Origin: Alphaproteobacteria bacterium
GTDB taxonomy: Bacteria > Pseudomonadota > Alphaproteobacteria > Micropepsales > Micropepsaceae
Assembly: GCA_028865545.1 (NCBI GenBank)
Contig: JAGWJY010000030.1
Span: 1 to 45,042 of the forward strand
Length of the DNA: 45,042 nt
Direction: 5' to 3'
How positions within the stretch are numbered: position 1 is the first letter of the stretch; each line of letters begins with the position of its first letter. Below the pieces are notes generated by a model that made no database searches, was not told where the DNA came from, and saw nothing but the letters and a program-made list of their open reading frames with translations. A program made the translations under genes and the position numbers. Below, piece by piece: positions 8,020 through 19,443 of the stretch.

Positions 8020-9575
8020 GCGGGCCGTTGGATCTCGTCGCGCTGGCGGTCTTCGTTGTTCTTTTCGGACTGGTCACCATCCTGGGATTCATCGCCGCGC
8101 GCTGGCGGCAGGGCGATCTCGATCAATTGCACGAATGGGGACTGGGCGGACGGCGCTTCGGCACGCTGATCAGCTGGTTCCTGCTCGGCGGCGATCTCTA
8201 CACCGCCTACACCTTCGTCGCGCTGCCGGCGCTGCTGTTCGGCGCCGGCGCCATGGGCTTTTTCGCCGTGCCCTATTCCATCGCCATCTGGCCGCTGCTC
8301 TTCGTGGTGTTCCCGAGGCTGTGGTCGGTGTCGCACCGCCACGGCTACGTCACCGCCGCCGATTTCGTGCGCGGCCGTTTCGGCAGCCGCACCCTGGCGC
8401 TGACCGTGGCGATCACCGGCATCGTCGCCACCATGCCCTATATCGCGCTGCAGCTGGTCGGCATCGAGGTGGTGATCGCGGCGCTCGGCCTGCATCTGTC
8501 GGTGACCATCGCCGGCCTCACCGTGCAGCTGCCGCTGCTGATCGCCTTCGTCATCCTCGCCGCCTACACCTACACCAGCGGTTTGCGCGCCCCGGCGATG
8601 ATCGCCGTGGTCAAGGACGTCTTGATCTACGGCACGGTTCTGGCCGTCATCATCTACATCCCCGTCAAGCTCGGCGGCTACGGACAGATCTTCGCCAGCG
8701 TCGATCCGTCGAAGCTGATCCTGCCGCCGCTGCCGAAAGGCGGTCTCGGCGCGCAGTCGGCCTATGCCACCCTGGCGCTGGGGTCGGCGTTGGCGCTGTT
8801 CCTCTATCCGCATTCGGTGACCGGCATCCTGTCATCGGCCGGCCGCGAAGTGGTCAAGCGCAACGCCATCGCCATGCCGCTCTACGCCATCGCCCTCGGA
8901 TTGATTTCGCTGATGGGCTACATGGCGATCGCCGCCGGGCTGAAATCCATGCCGGCCTATGCCGACGGCTTCAAGGCGTTCGGTTCCAACTTCGCGGTGC
9001 CGGCGCTGCTGCTGCACACTTTTCCGTCCTGGATGGTGGGTGTCGCCTTCGCCGCCATCGCCATCGGTGCGCTGGTGCCCGCCGCCATCATGTCGATCGC
9101 CAGCGCCAATCTGTTCACCCGCAACGTCTACAAGGAATACATCAACCCCAATTGCACCGACGCGCAGGAAAGCCAGATGGCCAAGGTGGTGTCGCTGATC
9201 GTCAAGGCGGGCGGCCTCATCTTCATCGTCGGCTTCCCGCAGACCTACGCCATCGTGCTGCAGCTGCTGGGCGGCATCTGGATCATCCAGACCCTGCCGG
9301 CGGTGATGCTGGGCCTGTACACGCGCTGGCTCCATCCCACAGCGCTGATCCTGGGATGGCTGACGGGCACCGCGGCCGGCACCTGGATGGCCTCGACGCT
9401 GTCGTTCAAGTCGGCGACCTATGTGCTGCACATCGCCGGCCTGGCCGTGCCCTGCTATGCGGCGGTCTCGGCGCTGCTGCTGAACCTGGCGGTCAGCGTG
9501 GTGCTGAGCGCGCTGTTCAACCTCGTGTCGCGCGGCCCGCGCCGCGACGCGACGGTGGCCGAGGACTATCTGTAA
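8016..9575 (+). CDS. mctP: Sodium:solute symporter, monocarboxylate (MctP) type
   Basis: The 519-residue protein starts at a GTG that overlaps the DUF3311 stop. It has about 13 hydrophobic helices and the SSS-family layout, with WGLGGRRFGTLISWFLLGGDLYTAYTF near the N-terminus and SGLRAPAMIAVVKDVLIY in the middle. Later it has YPHSVTGILSS and AIGALVPAAIMSIASANLFTRN, where the Ser/Ala-rich helix contributes to the sodium site. Together with a DUF3311 partner this matches MctP carriers, which take up lactate, pyruvate and related short carboxylates. The exact substrate is inference. The gene ends 3 bp from convergent pstB, with no terminator between. Confidence 0.82.
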   Translation: MSGPLDLVALAVFVVLFGLVTILGFIAARWRQGDLDQLHEWGLGGRRFGTLISWFLLGGDLYTAYTFVALPALLFGAGAMGFFAVPYSIAIWPLLFVVFPRLWSVSHRHGYVTAADFVRGRFGSRTLALTVAITGIVATMPYIALQLVGIEVVIAALGLHLSVTIAGLTVQLPLLIAFVILAAYTYTSGLRAPAMIAVVKDVLIYGTVLAVIIYIPVKLGGYGQIFASVDPSKLILPPLPKGGLGAQSAYATLALGSALALFLYPHSVTGILSSAGREVVKRNAIAMPLYAIALGLISLMGYMAIAAGLKSMPAYADGFKAFGSNFAVPALLLHTFPSWMVGVAFAAIAIGALVPAAIMSIASANLFTRNVYKEYINPNCTDAQESQMAKVVSLIVKAGGLIFIVGFPQTYAIVLQLLGGIWIIQTLPAVMLGLYTRWLHPTALILGWLTGTAAGTWMASTLSFKSATYVLHIAGLAVPCYAAVSALLLNLAVSVVLSALFNLVSRGPRRDATVAEDYL

Positions 9576-9578
9576 GGC

Positions 9579-10346
9579 TCAGCCGAAGCGTCCGGTGATG
9601 TATTGCTCGGTGCGCTTGTTGGTCGGGGCGGTGAATACTTTTTCGGTGTTGCCGAATTCGATCAGCTCGCCCAGATACATGAACGCCGTGTAGTCCGAGG
9701 TGCGCGAGGCCTGCTGCATGTTATGGGTGACGATGGCGATCGTGTAATCCTTGACCAACTCGTCGATCAGTTCTTCGATTTTCGCCGTCGAGATCGGATC
9801 GAGCGCCGAAGCCGGTTCGTCGAGCAGGATCACTTCCGGCTTGGTCGCCACGGTGCGCGCGATGCACAACCGCTGCTGCTGGCCGCCGGACAGGCTGAGG
9901 CCGGACTCGCGCAGCTTGTCCTTGACCTCGCCCCACAACGCCGCACGCTGCAGCGCATGCTCGATGCGCCCGTCGAGCTCGGAGCGCGGGATGCGTTCGT
10001 AGAGCTTAATGCCGAAGGCGATGTTGTCGTAGATCGTCATGGGGAACGGCGTGGGCTTCTGGAACACCATGCCGACGCGGGCCCGCAAGAGATTGGTGTC
10101 CTGCTTGGAGTGCAGGATGTCCTCGCCGTCGAGCCGCACTTCGCCTTCGGCGCGCTGGTTGGGATAAAGCTCGTAGATGCGGTTGAGGACGCGCAGCAGG
10201 GTGGACTTGCCGCAGCCCGACGGCCCGATGAACGCCGTCACCTTGCGGTCGTAGATCGGCAGGGTGATGTCCTTCAACGCCTGCGTCCCTCCATAGAAGA
10301 AGGAGAGGTTCTTGACGTCGATCTTTACCTTGTCCCGACCTTCCAT
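9579..10346 (-). CDS. pstB: Phosphate ABC transporter ATP-binding protein PstB
   Basis: The 255-residue ATPase has Walker [10 protein letters not shown] (residues 41-49), Q-loop [10 protein letters not shown] (95-104), signature LSGGQQQR (153-160) and Walker B VILLDE (173-178), followed by the switch His in VTHNMQQ. The [16 protein letters not shown] segment is diagnostic of PstB. It powers high-affinity inorganic phosphate uptake through PstC/PstA in the inner membrane. It is the last gene of pstC-pstA-pstB, 3 bp after pstA. No phoU follows, which is unusual because phoU often closes this operon. Confidence 0.97.
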   Translation of the reverse strand: MEGRDKVKIDVKNLSFFYGGTQALKDITLPIYDRKVTAFIGPSGCGKSTLLRVLNRIYELYPNQRAEGEVRLDGEDILHSKQDTNLLRARVGMVFQKPTPFPMTIYDNIAFGIKLYERIPRSELDGRIEHALQRAALWGEVKDKLRESGLSLSGGQQQRLCIARTVATKPEVILLDEPASALDPISTAKIEELIDELVKDYTIAIVTHNMQQASRTSDYTAFMYLGELIEFGNTEKVFTAPTNKRTEQYITGRFG

Positions 10347-10349
10347 GAC

Positions 10350-11195
10350 TCAGTTCCGTTTTGACGATTCGAGGATGCGGGCGATAATGCTCAAGCCAAG
10401 CACGGTGACGGTGATGAGCAGCGCGCCCGCCCAGGCGAGGTGGTGCCAGCCTTCATAGGGGCTCATGGCGAACTGGAAGATGACGACCGGCAGGTTCGCC
10501 ATCGGCTGATAGAGGTTGGTGCTCCAGAACTGGTTGTTCAGCGCCGTGAACAGCAGCGGCGCCGTCTCGCCGGAAATGCGCGCGATGGCGAGCAGCACGC
10601 CGGTGACGATCCCGGCGCGCGCCGCACGCCAGGTGACGGCACGGATGATGGCGCTGCGCGGCGCACCCAGCGCGGCGGCGGCTTCGCGCAGACCGTTCGG
10701 CACCAGCAGCAGCATGTTCTCGGTGGTGCGCACCACCACGGGCACGACGATCACCATCAGCGACGCCGCGCCGGCGATGGCGGAAAAGCTCTGCATCTTG
10801 ACGACGATGATTTCGTAGATGAACAGGCCGGTGACGATGGACGGCGCGCTGAGCAGGATGTCGTTGACGAAGCGCACGACAAAAGCCAGGCGCGTATAGC
10901 GGCCGTATTCGGCGAGATAGGTCCCGGCGAGCAGGCCAAGCGGCGTGCCGGCGAGGACCGCCAGCCCGTTCATGATTAGGCTGCCGACGATGGCATTCAG
11001 CAGCCCGCCTTCGACGCCGGGCGGCGGCGTCATCTCGGTGAAGGTGGCGGGCGTCAGGCCCGAAAAGCCTCTGTAGAAAAGCGATGTCAGAATGAGGCCG
11101 AGCCAGAGCAAGCCGAAGCCCGCCGCCAAAACCGACAGCGTCAGGAAAACCGCGTTGCCGCGGCGGCGCCGGCGATACAGGCGCATGTTCTTCAT
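10350..11195 (-). CDS. pstA: Phosphate ABC transporter permease PstA
   Basis: The 281-residue inner-membrane permease has six hydrophobic helices and the ABC permease EAA-type loop ([21 protein letters not shown]), which docks on PstB, followed by [15 protein letters not shown], typical of PstA. The N-terminus is strongly basic ([10 protein letters not shown]) before the first span. The ATG overlaps the pstC stop by 4 bases (ATGA), so pstC and pstA are translationally coupled. Confidence 0.96.
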   Translation of the reverse strand: MKNMRLYRRRRRGNAVFLTLSVLAAGFGLLWLGLILTSLFYRGFSGLTPATFTEMTPPPGVEGGLLNAIVGSLIMNGLAVLAGTPLGLLAGTYLAEYGRYTRLAFVVRFVNDILLSAPSIVTGLFIYEIIVVKMQSFSAIAGAASLMVIVVPVVVRTTENMLLLVPNGLREAAAALGAPRSAIIRAVTWRAARAGIVTGVLLAIARISGETAPLLFTALNNQFWSTNLYQPMANLPVVIFQFAMSPYEGWHHLAWAGALLITVTVLGLSIIARILESSKRN

Positions 11196-12169
11196 GACGA
11201 CAGCCCTCCGGCCCGCCGTTCAAGCGCGCCGAGCATCAGCTGCGCGCTCGCCAGCACTACGAAGGTGATGAAGAACAGGATGAGGCCCATCTCGATCAGC
11301 GACGACAGATAGAGCGGGCCGACGGCTTCGGTGAACTCGTTGGCGATGGTGGCCGAGATCGTCGTGCCGGGCGCAAACAGCGAGGTCTGGATATGGTGCG
11401 CGTTGCCGATGACGAAGGTCACGGCCATGGTCTCGCCGAGAGCGCGGCCGAGCGCCAGCATCGCGCCGCCGACGACGCCGGTTCGCGCGAACGGCAGCGT
11501 GACGCGCCAGACCACTTCCGACGTCGTGCAGCCCATGGCATAGGCGGCTTCTTTCAACGTCGTCGGAACGGTCTCGAAGACATCGCGCGTCACCGCCGAG
11601 ATGAATGGCAGCACCATGACCGACAGGATCAGCGCCGCCGTGAAAATGCCGATGCCGTAGGGCGCGCCGCCCAGATAGTCCTGCAGCACCGGCACATTGG
11701 AGAACAAATCGATCAACCAGGGCTGCAGGCCGCTCTGAAACCACGGCGCAAAGACGAACAGACCCCAGATGCCGTAGATGATGCTGGGAATGCCGGCGAG
11801 GAGTTCGATGGCGATACCGATCGAGCGCCGCAACGGCCGCGGACAAATCTCCGTCAGGAAAATGGCGATGCCGATGCCGACGGGCACGGCAATCACCATC
11901 GCGATCAGCGACGTCACCAGTGTGCCGTAGATGGACGCCAGCGCGCCGAACTGGTCGGTCACCGGATTCCAAATCTCGGTGTAGAGGAACGGAAAGCCGA
12001 ACGCCTTGATCGCCGGCCAGGCGCCGATGCCCAGAGCCGCCATCACGCCGGCAAAGATGGCGACCACGCCCATGGACGCGAGCCAGGTCAGCAGGCGGAA
12101 GCGGACGTCGCGGTATCCGCTGCGCCGAACCGCCTCGGCTCGCTTTCTGGTGGGGGTGACTTTGCTCAA
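11192..12169 (-). CDS. pstC: Phosphate ABC transporter permease PstC
   Basis: The 325-residue permease has the PstC features [40 protein letters not shown], the docking loop [22 protein letters not shown] and [19 protein letters not shown]. It forms the phosphate channel with PstA. The chosen start is a TTG (12167-12169) that keeps a natural basic N-terminus before the first helix. Its only Shine-Dalgarno candidate (GGAG) is rather far upstream, so translation may be weak or the start slightly different. pstS, the periplasmic phosphate-binding protein usually at the head of this operon, is absent here. The leader of about 235 bp up to the Pho-box-like element is long. Confidence 0.93.
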   Translation of the reverse strand: MSKVTPTRKRAEAVRRSGYRDVRFRLLTWLASMGVVAIFAGVMAALGIGAWPAIKAFGFPFLYTEIWNPVTDQFGALASIYGTLVTSLIAMVIAVPVGIGIAIFLTEICPRPLRRSIGIAIELLAGIPSIIYGIWGLFVFAPWFQSGLQPWLIDLFSNVPVLQDYLGGAPYGIGIFTAALILSVMVLPFISAVTRDVFETVPTTLKEAAYAMGCTTSEVVWRVTLPFARTGVVGGAMLALGRALGETMAVTFVIGNAHHIQTSLFAPGTTISATIANEFTEAVGPLYLSSLIEMGLILFFITFVVLASAQLMLGALERRAGGLSS

Positions 12170-12223
12170 GGCGATGTCGACCGTTGCTCCGTTAAGGCGT
12201 TTTCTAAACCGGATTCACACGTG

Positions 12224-12241
12224 GGCCGACCGCGGTCGGCC
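12224..12241. repeat. 18-bp perfect palindrome in the pstC leader
   Basis: GGCCGACCGCGGTCGGCC is fully self-complementary and lies 55 bp upstream of the pstC start. As DNA it could be an operator for a dimeric regulator. As RNA it would form a 7-bp stem with a CGCG loop. No T-run follows, so it is not a classical terminator. Confidence 0.55.
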
Positions 12242-12403
12242 AAGAATTCACAGCCCAGATCGCTCCAGCGGTTCCCGCCGCCGGCATCAGGACGTTGCCA
12301 CGCATACAAACCCCTTGCAAAATAAGCCCTTAGCGGATCACGCCGCCTGGACACCGCCCCGCCCCCATCGCAGGAGCGGCATCACGCCCAGCTTCCATGC
12401 AAC

Positions 12404-12436
12404 GTCCATCACAGTTCTGCGAAGGTTTTGTGACAG
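12404..12436 (-). promoter_or_regulatory. Pho-box-like element upstream of pstCAB
   Basis: On the minus strand three consecutive 11-bp units start CTGTCAC, CCTTCGC and CTGTGAT. The outer two are close to the PhoB half-site CTGTCAT and the middle one is degenerate; unit spacing is exactly 11 bp, as PhoB requires. The orientation points toward pstC. It is about 235 bp from the pstC start, so a long untranslated leader containing the palindrome is implied. It could also affect the divergent histidine kinase gene. Confidence 0.6.
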
Positions 12437-12660
12437 TCCCAGCCCGAATTGGCGGGAGAAGTACGTAATACGTTGATAATAAAGAAAAAATCTTATTGCC
12501 TGTGGCCTGCGGCGTGGTGGCGCGAACGGCCTTGCCACGGCGGTTCCCGAACTTGCCTCGGGCCACCGGATTTAATTTTCCCGTAGCAAACATTTCCGCG
12601 GCATTTAAACGATTTTCAATGGGGTGAGCGGTTACTTTCTGCGCTCTCACGGAGAACGAC

Positions 12661-14861
<2,201 letters not shown>

Positions 14862-14865
<4 letters not shown>

Positions 14866-16196
14866 GCAAAACGGTGCTCGGCGCGAAAAGGGGCTCGTCT
14901 TTCGCCGCCTATCTCCAGCCGCGCGTCCTGGTGATGCTCGCGCTCGGCTTTTCGTCGGGTCTTCCCTTCCTCTTGGTTGGCAATACCTTCGGCTACTGGC
15001 TGCGCGACGAGGGGACTTCGCTCGCCGCGATCGGATTCCTCTCTTGGGTCGGCATTGCCTATTCGCTGAAATTCCTCTGGGCGCCGGTGATCGACCGTAC
15101 CAATGCGCCGATCCTGGCGCGGTTGGGACGGCGACGCGGTTGGATGTTGCTGGCGCAGCTATGCGTCGCCGGCGGGTTGATTGCGATGGCGGTCGCCGGT
15201 GTCGGTCACGGCCTTGTCACGCTGGGCGTACTGGCGCTGGTGGTCGCGTTCTCGTCGGCCACGCAGGACATCGTGATCGACGCCTGGCGCATCGAGACCG
15301 CCAAGGATCCCGACGAGCTGGGGCTGCTCACCTCCGCCTACACGTTCGGTTACCGCGCCGCGCTACTCGCCAGCGAGGCGGTGATCCTGCTGATCGCCAC
15401 ACGCATCGGCTGGAACGCCACCTACATCCTTTACGGCGCGCTGATGGGGATCGGCGTGCTGGCATGCCTCATCGCGGCGGAGCCGGTGAAAGCCGACAGG
15501 GTGATGGAAGAAAAGGAAGCGGAGGCGCCGCTATGGACGCTGCGCGGATTTTACGACGCCGTCGCCGGACCGTTCATCGTCTTCTTCAAAGCGCACGGCG
15601 CGATGGCCATTCTGATGCTGACCGCCATCAGCCTTTTCCAACTGCCGAACTTCGTGATGGGGCCGATGGCCAATCCGCTTTATCACGATATCGGCATGTC
15701 CAAGGATCTGGTCGGCGAAGTGCGCGGCAGCTTCGGCCTCGTCGCTGTTTTCCTCGGCGTGGCGGCGGGCGGCTTCCTCTCGCTGCGTCTCGGTTTCATG
15801 CGCGCCTTGCTGGTGGGCGGCTCGGCGCAGATCCTCGGCACCATGGCCTATGCCGTGCTGCCTTATTCGCACGGTCCTGTGGTGTTCGCGGTGGTGATGG
15901 CCGTGGACAATTTCGGCATCTCGGTCGCGGGCATCACGCTCGTCGCCTATATGTCGAGCCTCACAAGTCTCGGCTACACCGCAACGCAATACGCACTTCT
16001 CAGTTCCACCTATGCGTGGGCGGGCAAAATTCTGAAGGGCTTCTCCGGGATCGTGGTGCAGAGCCTCGCCGCAGATCACGGTTTGATGACAGCCTATGCG
16101 ATCTTTTTCGTCGGCGCCGGTTTGATCGGCATTCCCGCTATTCTGCTGTTTTTCTGGCTTTCGACACGACATCGCGTCGCGCTCCCCGCGACCTGA
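14862..16196 (+). CDS. AmpG-family muropeptide MFS permease
   Basis: The 444-residue protein has about 12 hydrophobic helices and AmpG-type motifs: FSSGLPFLLVGNTFGYWLRD in helix 1, LKFLWAPVIDR after helix 2, and SSATQDIVIDAWRIE in the helix 4-5 region. The family imports anhydro-muropeptides from periplasm to cytoplasm for cell-wall recycling, although alphaproteobacteria hold several paralogues whose substrates are unproven. Translation is coupled to the hybrid kinase by a 4-base overlap, so the sensor and the transporter probably serve one pathway. Confidence 0.82.
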
Positions 16197-16226
16197 AATT
16201 CTGTTAATATTTGAGGCGGTTGCGAT

Positions 16227-16255
16227 TTGTTTTGTCAGCCGGCCTGGGGTAGAAT
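16227..16255 (+). promoter_or_regulatory. Candidate sigma-70 promoter of the olsB-type gene
   Basis: TTGTTT (16227-16232), a 17-bp spacer and TAGAAT (16250-16255) form a plausible -35/-10 pair in the gap after the permease gene. Transcription would begin near 16262, after the possible TTG start at 16256 and before the preferred GTG start at 16319. Confidence 0.4.
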
Positions 16256-16318
16256 TTGCTCTCGCGCAGAGGCTCAACCACGAAGGCAAAAGTCCTTCGC
16301 CCAAGGGAAGCGCAGCCA

Positions 16319-17161
16319 GTGGTCAATATTCACGAACCCGGGCCTCTTGAGGGTCGTCTGGCGCAATGGCCCGTTCTGGCGGTGTCCGGCGCGCTTGAAG
16401 TGCGTCTCGCCGAAACCGAAATGGAAGTTGAGGCGGCGCAGCGCCTGCGCTATCGCGTTTTCTACGAAGAGATGTCGGCCGTGCCGTCGCCGGATATGCG
16501 CGATGCGCGCCGCGACTTCGACCGCTTCGACGACGTCTGCGATCATCTGCTGGTGGTCGACCGCTCGCTGATCGACGACGACGGCCAGCCCGCCGTGGTG
16601 GGTACATATCGCCTGATGCGCGATGTCGACGCCAGCCGCGCGGGCGGTTTCTACACCTCCTCCGAATACGACATTTCGCAGATGCTGACCGGCACCTCTC
16701 CGGATACGCGTCTGCTGGAACTCGGCCGCTCCTGCGTGCTCAAGGCCTATCGCAGCAAGCCGGCGACGATGCAGCTGCTATGGCGCGGCGTCATGGCTTA
16801 TGTGGCGCGCTTCTCGATCGGCGTGATGTTCGGCTGCGCCTCCTTCTCGGGCACCGATCCGAAAGCCCTGGCTTTGCCGCTCGCCTACCTCCACCATTTC
16901 CACATGGTGCCGCCGGATATCCATGTGCGCGCCATCCCATCGCTTTATGTCGACATGAATCTCATGCCGAAAGACGCGATCGATCCCAAGGAAGCACTGC
17001 GTGCGCTGCCGCCGTTACTGAAAGGCTATGTGCGGGCCGGCGCCTGGATCGGCGACGGCGCGGTGATCGACCGGCAGTTCGGCACCACCGACGTCTTCAT
17101 CTATTTCCCGGTGTCGAAGATCGACGCGCGCTATCGCAGCCGCTTCGGATTGTCAGCTTAG
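16319..17161 (+). CDS. olsB: OlsB-type ornithine N-acyltransferase (GNAT fold)
   Basis: The 280-residue protein matches the GNAT-like acyltransferase family that makes lyso-ornithine lipid from ornithine and 3-hydroxyacyl-ACP. Supporting segments are [51 protein letters not shown] and [16 protein letters not shown]. Ornithine lipids replace phospholipids in many alphaproteobacteria, often under phosphate limitation. No olsA lies nearby. I chose the GTG at 16319 because an AAGGGA ribosome site sits 10 bases upstream and the candidate promoter lies before it; a TTG at 16256 would add 21 residues. It ends in a 4-base convergent overlap with gshB. Confidence 0.85.
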   Translation: MVNIHEPGPLEGRLAQWPVLAVSGALEVRLAETEMEVEAAQRLRYRVFYEEMSAVPSPDMRDARRDFDRFDDVCDHLLVVDRSLIDDDGQPAVVGTYRLMRDVDASRAGGFYTSSEYDISQMLTGTSPDTRLLELGRSCVLKAYRSKPATMQLLWRGVMAYVARFSIGVMFGCASFSGTDPKALALPLAYLHHFHMVPPDIHVRAIPSLYVDMNLMPKDAIDPKEALRALPPLLKGYVRAGAWIGDGAVIDRQFGTTDVFIYFPVSKIDARYRSRFGLSA

Positions 17162-18108
17162 AGACGCGCCCTCAACCGGCGCTCGATGGCATCCCAGATC
17201 AGCTTGGCGCCGTCGGGGCCGCCGAAACGCTTCACTTCCTGGATGCCCGTCGGCGAAGTGACGTTGATCTCGGTGAGATAGTCGCCGATGACGTCGATGC
17301 CGGCGAAGACCAGCCCGCGCTTTTTGAGTTCCGGCCCGATGGCGGCGCAAATCTCCTGTTCGCGCACCGTCAGCGTCGTGGGCTCCGGCTTGCCGCCGAC
17401 ATGCATGTTGGAACGCGCCTCGCCTTCCGCCGGCACGCGGTTGAGAGCACCGGCATAGGCGCCGTCGATCAGGATGATGCGCTTGTCGCCCTTGCGCACC
17501 TGGGGAAGATAGCGCTGCACCATGATCGGCTCGCGATATTGCGCGGCGAACATCTCCAGCAAAGCGCCGAGATTCTCGTCGTCGGGCCTGAGGCGGAAGA
17601 CGCCCGCGCCGCCATTGCCGAACAGCGGCTTGAGGATGATGTCCTTGTGCAGGTCGCGAAAGGCGCGGATCTGCGCCGGATCGGAGGCGATCAGCGTCGG
17701 CGGCATCAGATCCTTGAACATGGTGACCAGAAGTTTTTCCGGCGCGTTGCGCACTTCGGCCGGGTCGTTGGTCACCAGCGTCTTGGGCTGTAGCCGCTCG
17801 AGCAGATGCGTGGTGGTGATATAGGCCATGTCGAAGGGCGGATCCTGGCGCAGCAGCACCACATCGGCCTGGGAAAGGTCGTATACGGACGGTTCGCCGA
17901 GACTGAAATGATCGCCGCTGACGGCGCGCACCCGCAACGGACGCACGGTCGCTCCCACCAGACCGTCGCGGAAAAACAGCTGACGGGGATTGTAGTACAG
18001 CAGCGCGTGGCCGCGGGCCTGTGCCTCGAGCGCCAGCGCGAAGGTCGAATCGGCGTCGATCTTGACGAGTTCGATCGGGTCCATCTGGATCGCGACGGTT
18101 AAGGCCAT
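17158..18108 (-). CDS. gshB: Glutathione synthetase
   Basis: The 316-residue ATP-grasp enzyme joins glycine to gamma-glutamylcysteine. It starts [22 protein letters not shown], a typical GshB N-terminus. It contains [34 protein letters not shown], the ATP-grasp loop [15 protein letters not shown] and the metal-binding [13 protein letters not shown]. Length is standard. The ATG follows a GGATGACAGC ribosome region; an upstream extension to 18168 looks non-coding. Its 3' end overlaps olsB by 4 bases. Confidence 0.97.
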   Translation of the reverse strand: MALTVAIQMDPIELVKIDADSTFALALEAQARGHALLYYNPRQLFFRDGLVGATVRPLRVRAVSGDHFSLGEPSVYDLSQADVVLLRQDPPFDMAYITTTHLLERLQPKTLVTNDPAEVRNAPEKLLVTMFKDLMPPTLIASDPAQIRAFRDLHKDIILKPLFGNGGAGVFRLRPDDENLGALLEMFAAQYREPIMVQRYLPQVRKGDKRIILIDGAYAGALNRVPAEGEARSNMHVGGKPEPTTLTVREQEICAAIGPELKKRGLVFAGIDVIGDYLTEINVTSPTGIQEVKRFGGPDGAKLIWDAIERRLRARL

Positions 18109-18177
18109 GCTGTCATCCTCATCGGGCGGGCGTACCGGCAATAGATCGCCATTCCCCGCCGGTTCCACAAGGGCCGC

Positions 18178-18555
18178 TTACAAGGAATCCGCCCGCCAGG
18201 CGTCGCGCAGATGCCGCGGCAGCCGGCCCGGCACCACGGTCATCACGTCGAACCGCACGCCTTTCGGCGCCGGTTTGCGGGCCAGGAAGAGTTCGGCGGC
18301 GCGCACGATGCGGGCGCGCTGACGCGGCCCAACGGCTTCGGCGGCCAGACCTTCGTCGGGCCGCGCCTTGACCTCGATGAAACAAACGACGCCGGCGAGG
18401 TTCCGCGCCACCAGATCGATCTCGCCGGCATGGGTGCGCACGCGTTGGCCCAGAATACGATAACCTTTGCAGCGCAGCAGCAGCGCCGCCAGCAACTCGC
18501 TTTGGCGGCCGCGTTTCTCGGCGTCCTTGCGGACGCTATGACGTTCCTTCCCCAT
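18178..18555 (-). CDS. yraN: YraN/UPF0102 endonuclease-fold protein
   Basis: This 125-residue protein has the restriction-endonuclease-like core of the UPF0102 family: GRQSELLAALLL, then GEIDLVARN, then VCFIEVKARP, giving the E...D...E-X-K arrangement. The family is thought to act on DNA or RNA, but the substrate is unsettled. Its start overlaps the 3' end of rsmI by 20 bases on the same strand, the common arrangement in proteobacteria. Confidence 0.9.
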   Translation of the reverse strand: MGKERHSVRKDAEKRGRQSELLAALLLRCKGYRILGQRVRTHAGEIDLVARNLAGVVCFIEVKARPDEGLAAEAVGPRQRARIVRAAELFLARKPAPKGVRFDVMTVVPGRLPRHLRDAWRADSL

Positions 18556-19378
18556 CGTTCTTCTTCGCCAAGGCGCGCGCGTAAACCTCCCGGCGCGGCG
18601 CGGACAGCATCTCGGCCACCAGATCGACGGCGGCGCGTACCGGCATGAAGGCAAGCGCCCGATCGAGCGCGGAATCGACGCGTGAAAAATCGACTTCCTT
18701 TTCACCGGGCGGCCCCACCACCAGCGTGATCTCGCCCTTGGGCTGCGCTTCATCCGCATAGGCATGCGCCAAGGCCGCAAGATCGCCGCGGCGGGCTTCT
18801 TCGTGCAACTTGGTCAATTCGCGCGCCACGACCGCCGGACGGGCGCCGAAAATCGCCGCCATGTCGGTGAGACTTTCCGCCAGGCGCTGCGGCGCCTCGA
18901 AGAAAATCAGCGTCGTGCGCACGCTTTTCAGTTCCTCGAGAATGCTGCGCCGCTCGCCGGCCTTGGACGGCAGAAATCCGGCGAAGAAAAACCGGTCGGT
19001 CGGCAGACCGGCCAGGGCGAGCGCCGTCAGCGGCGCCGAGGCTCCGGGGATGGCGTGTACCGCGATCCCGGCGGCCAAGGCCTCGCGCACCAGTTTGAAT
19101 CCGGGGTCGGAGACCAGCGGCGTGCCGGCGTCGCTGACCAGGGCGATGCGGGCGCCATCCCGCAGCCGTCGCAGCAGCCTCGGCCGCTCCTGGGGGGCGT
19201 TGTGGTCGTTATAGGCGATGACCGGTTTGGCGATGGCGTAGATGGCCAGCAGCTTGGCGGTGACGCGGGTATCCTCGGCCGCGATCAGGTCGGCCCCTTC
19301 CAGAACGTCCAACGCCCGCAACGTCATATCGCGCGCATTGCCGATGGGGGTGGAGGTGACGTAAAGCCCTGGCGCCAT
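18536..19378 (-). CDS. rsmI: 16S rRNA (cytidine1402-2'-O)-methyltransferase RsmI
   Basis: The 280-residue SAM-dependent tetrapyrrole-methylase-fold enzyme methylates the ribose of C1402 in 16S rRNA. Key segments are LYVTSTPIGNARDMTLRALD, LIAAEDTRVT, YNDHN, LVSDAGTPLVSDPG and AIPGASAPLTALALAGL, all characteristic of RsmI. I chose the ATG at 19376-19378 because it begins just before the conserved APGLYV and avoids overlap with the divergent lipoprotein gene. A start at 19465 would add 29 residues and overlap that gene's first codons; N-terminal extensions do occur in alphaproteobacterial RsmI, so this is not settled. Confidence 0.93.
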   Translation of the reverse strand: MAPGLYVTSTPIGNARDMTLRALDVLEGADLIAAEDTRVTAKLLAIYAIAKPVIAYNDHNAPQERPRLLRRLRDGARIALVSDAGTPLVSDPGFKLVREALAAGIAVHAIPGASAPLTALALAGLPTDRFFFAGFLPSKAGERRSILEELKSVRTTLIFFEAPQRLAESLTDMAAIFGARPAVVARELTKLHEEARRGDLAALAHAYADEAQPKGEITLVVGPPGEKEVDFSRVDSALDRALAFMPVRAAVDLVAEMLSAPRREVYARALAKKNDGEGTS

Positions 19379-19443
19379 ATCGCCGGCGCCGGATTTACGC
19401 GGAGCTTGCGAGTGCTTAGGCTCGCCGCGCGAAGGAGCGTCCC

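Larger units (their letters stand above)
12170..12660. other. 491-bp divergent intergenic region between pstC and the hybrid kinase
   Basis: This is the largest gap in the window. It contains the palindrome (12224-12241), the Pho-box-like element (12404-12436), a short AT-rich tract at about 12465-12497 (TAATACGTTGATAATAAAG and following), and the ribosome site GGAGA (12651-12655) of the kinase. Open frames across it (for example 62 and 119 codons on the minus strand) look non-coding. No clear sigma-70 promoter pair could be fixed. Confidence 0.5.

Noticed and set aside
8135-9598. 487-codon plus-strand frame inside the symporter
   Set aside because: Shadow frame with Arg/His-rich translation; the symporter frame has clear helices and family motifs.
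12166-12354. 62-codon minus-strand frame ending at the pstC start, as a leader peptide
   Set aside because: No ribosome site before its GTG, and composition is arginine-rich and shadow-like.
16220-16247. Pho box upstream of the olsB-type gene
   Set aside because: The 11-bp-spaced units TTGCGAT and TTTGTCA match the half-site too poorly (about 4-5 of 7).
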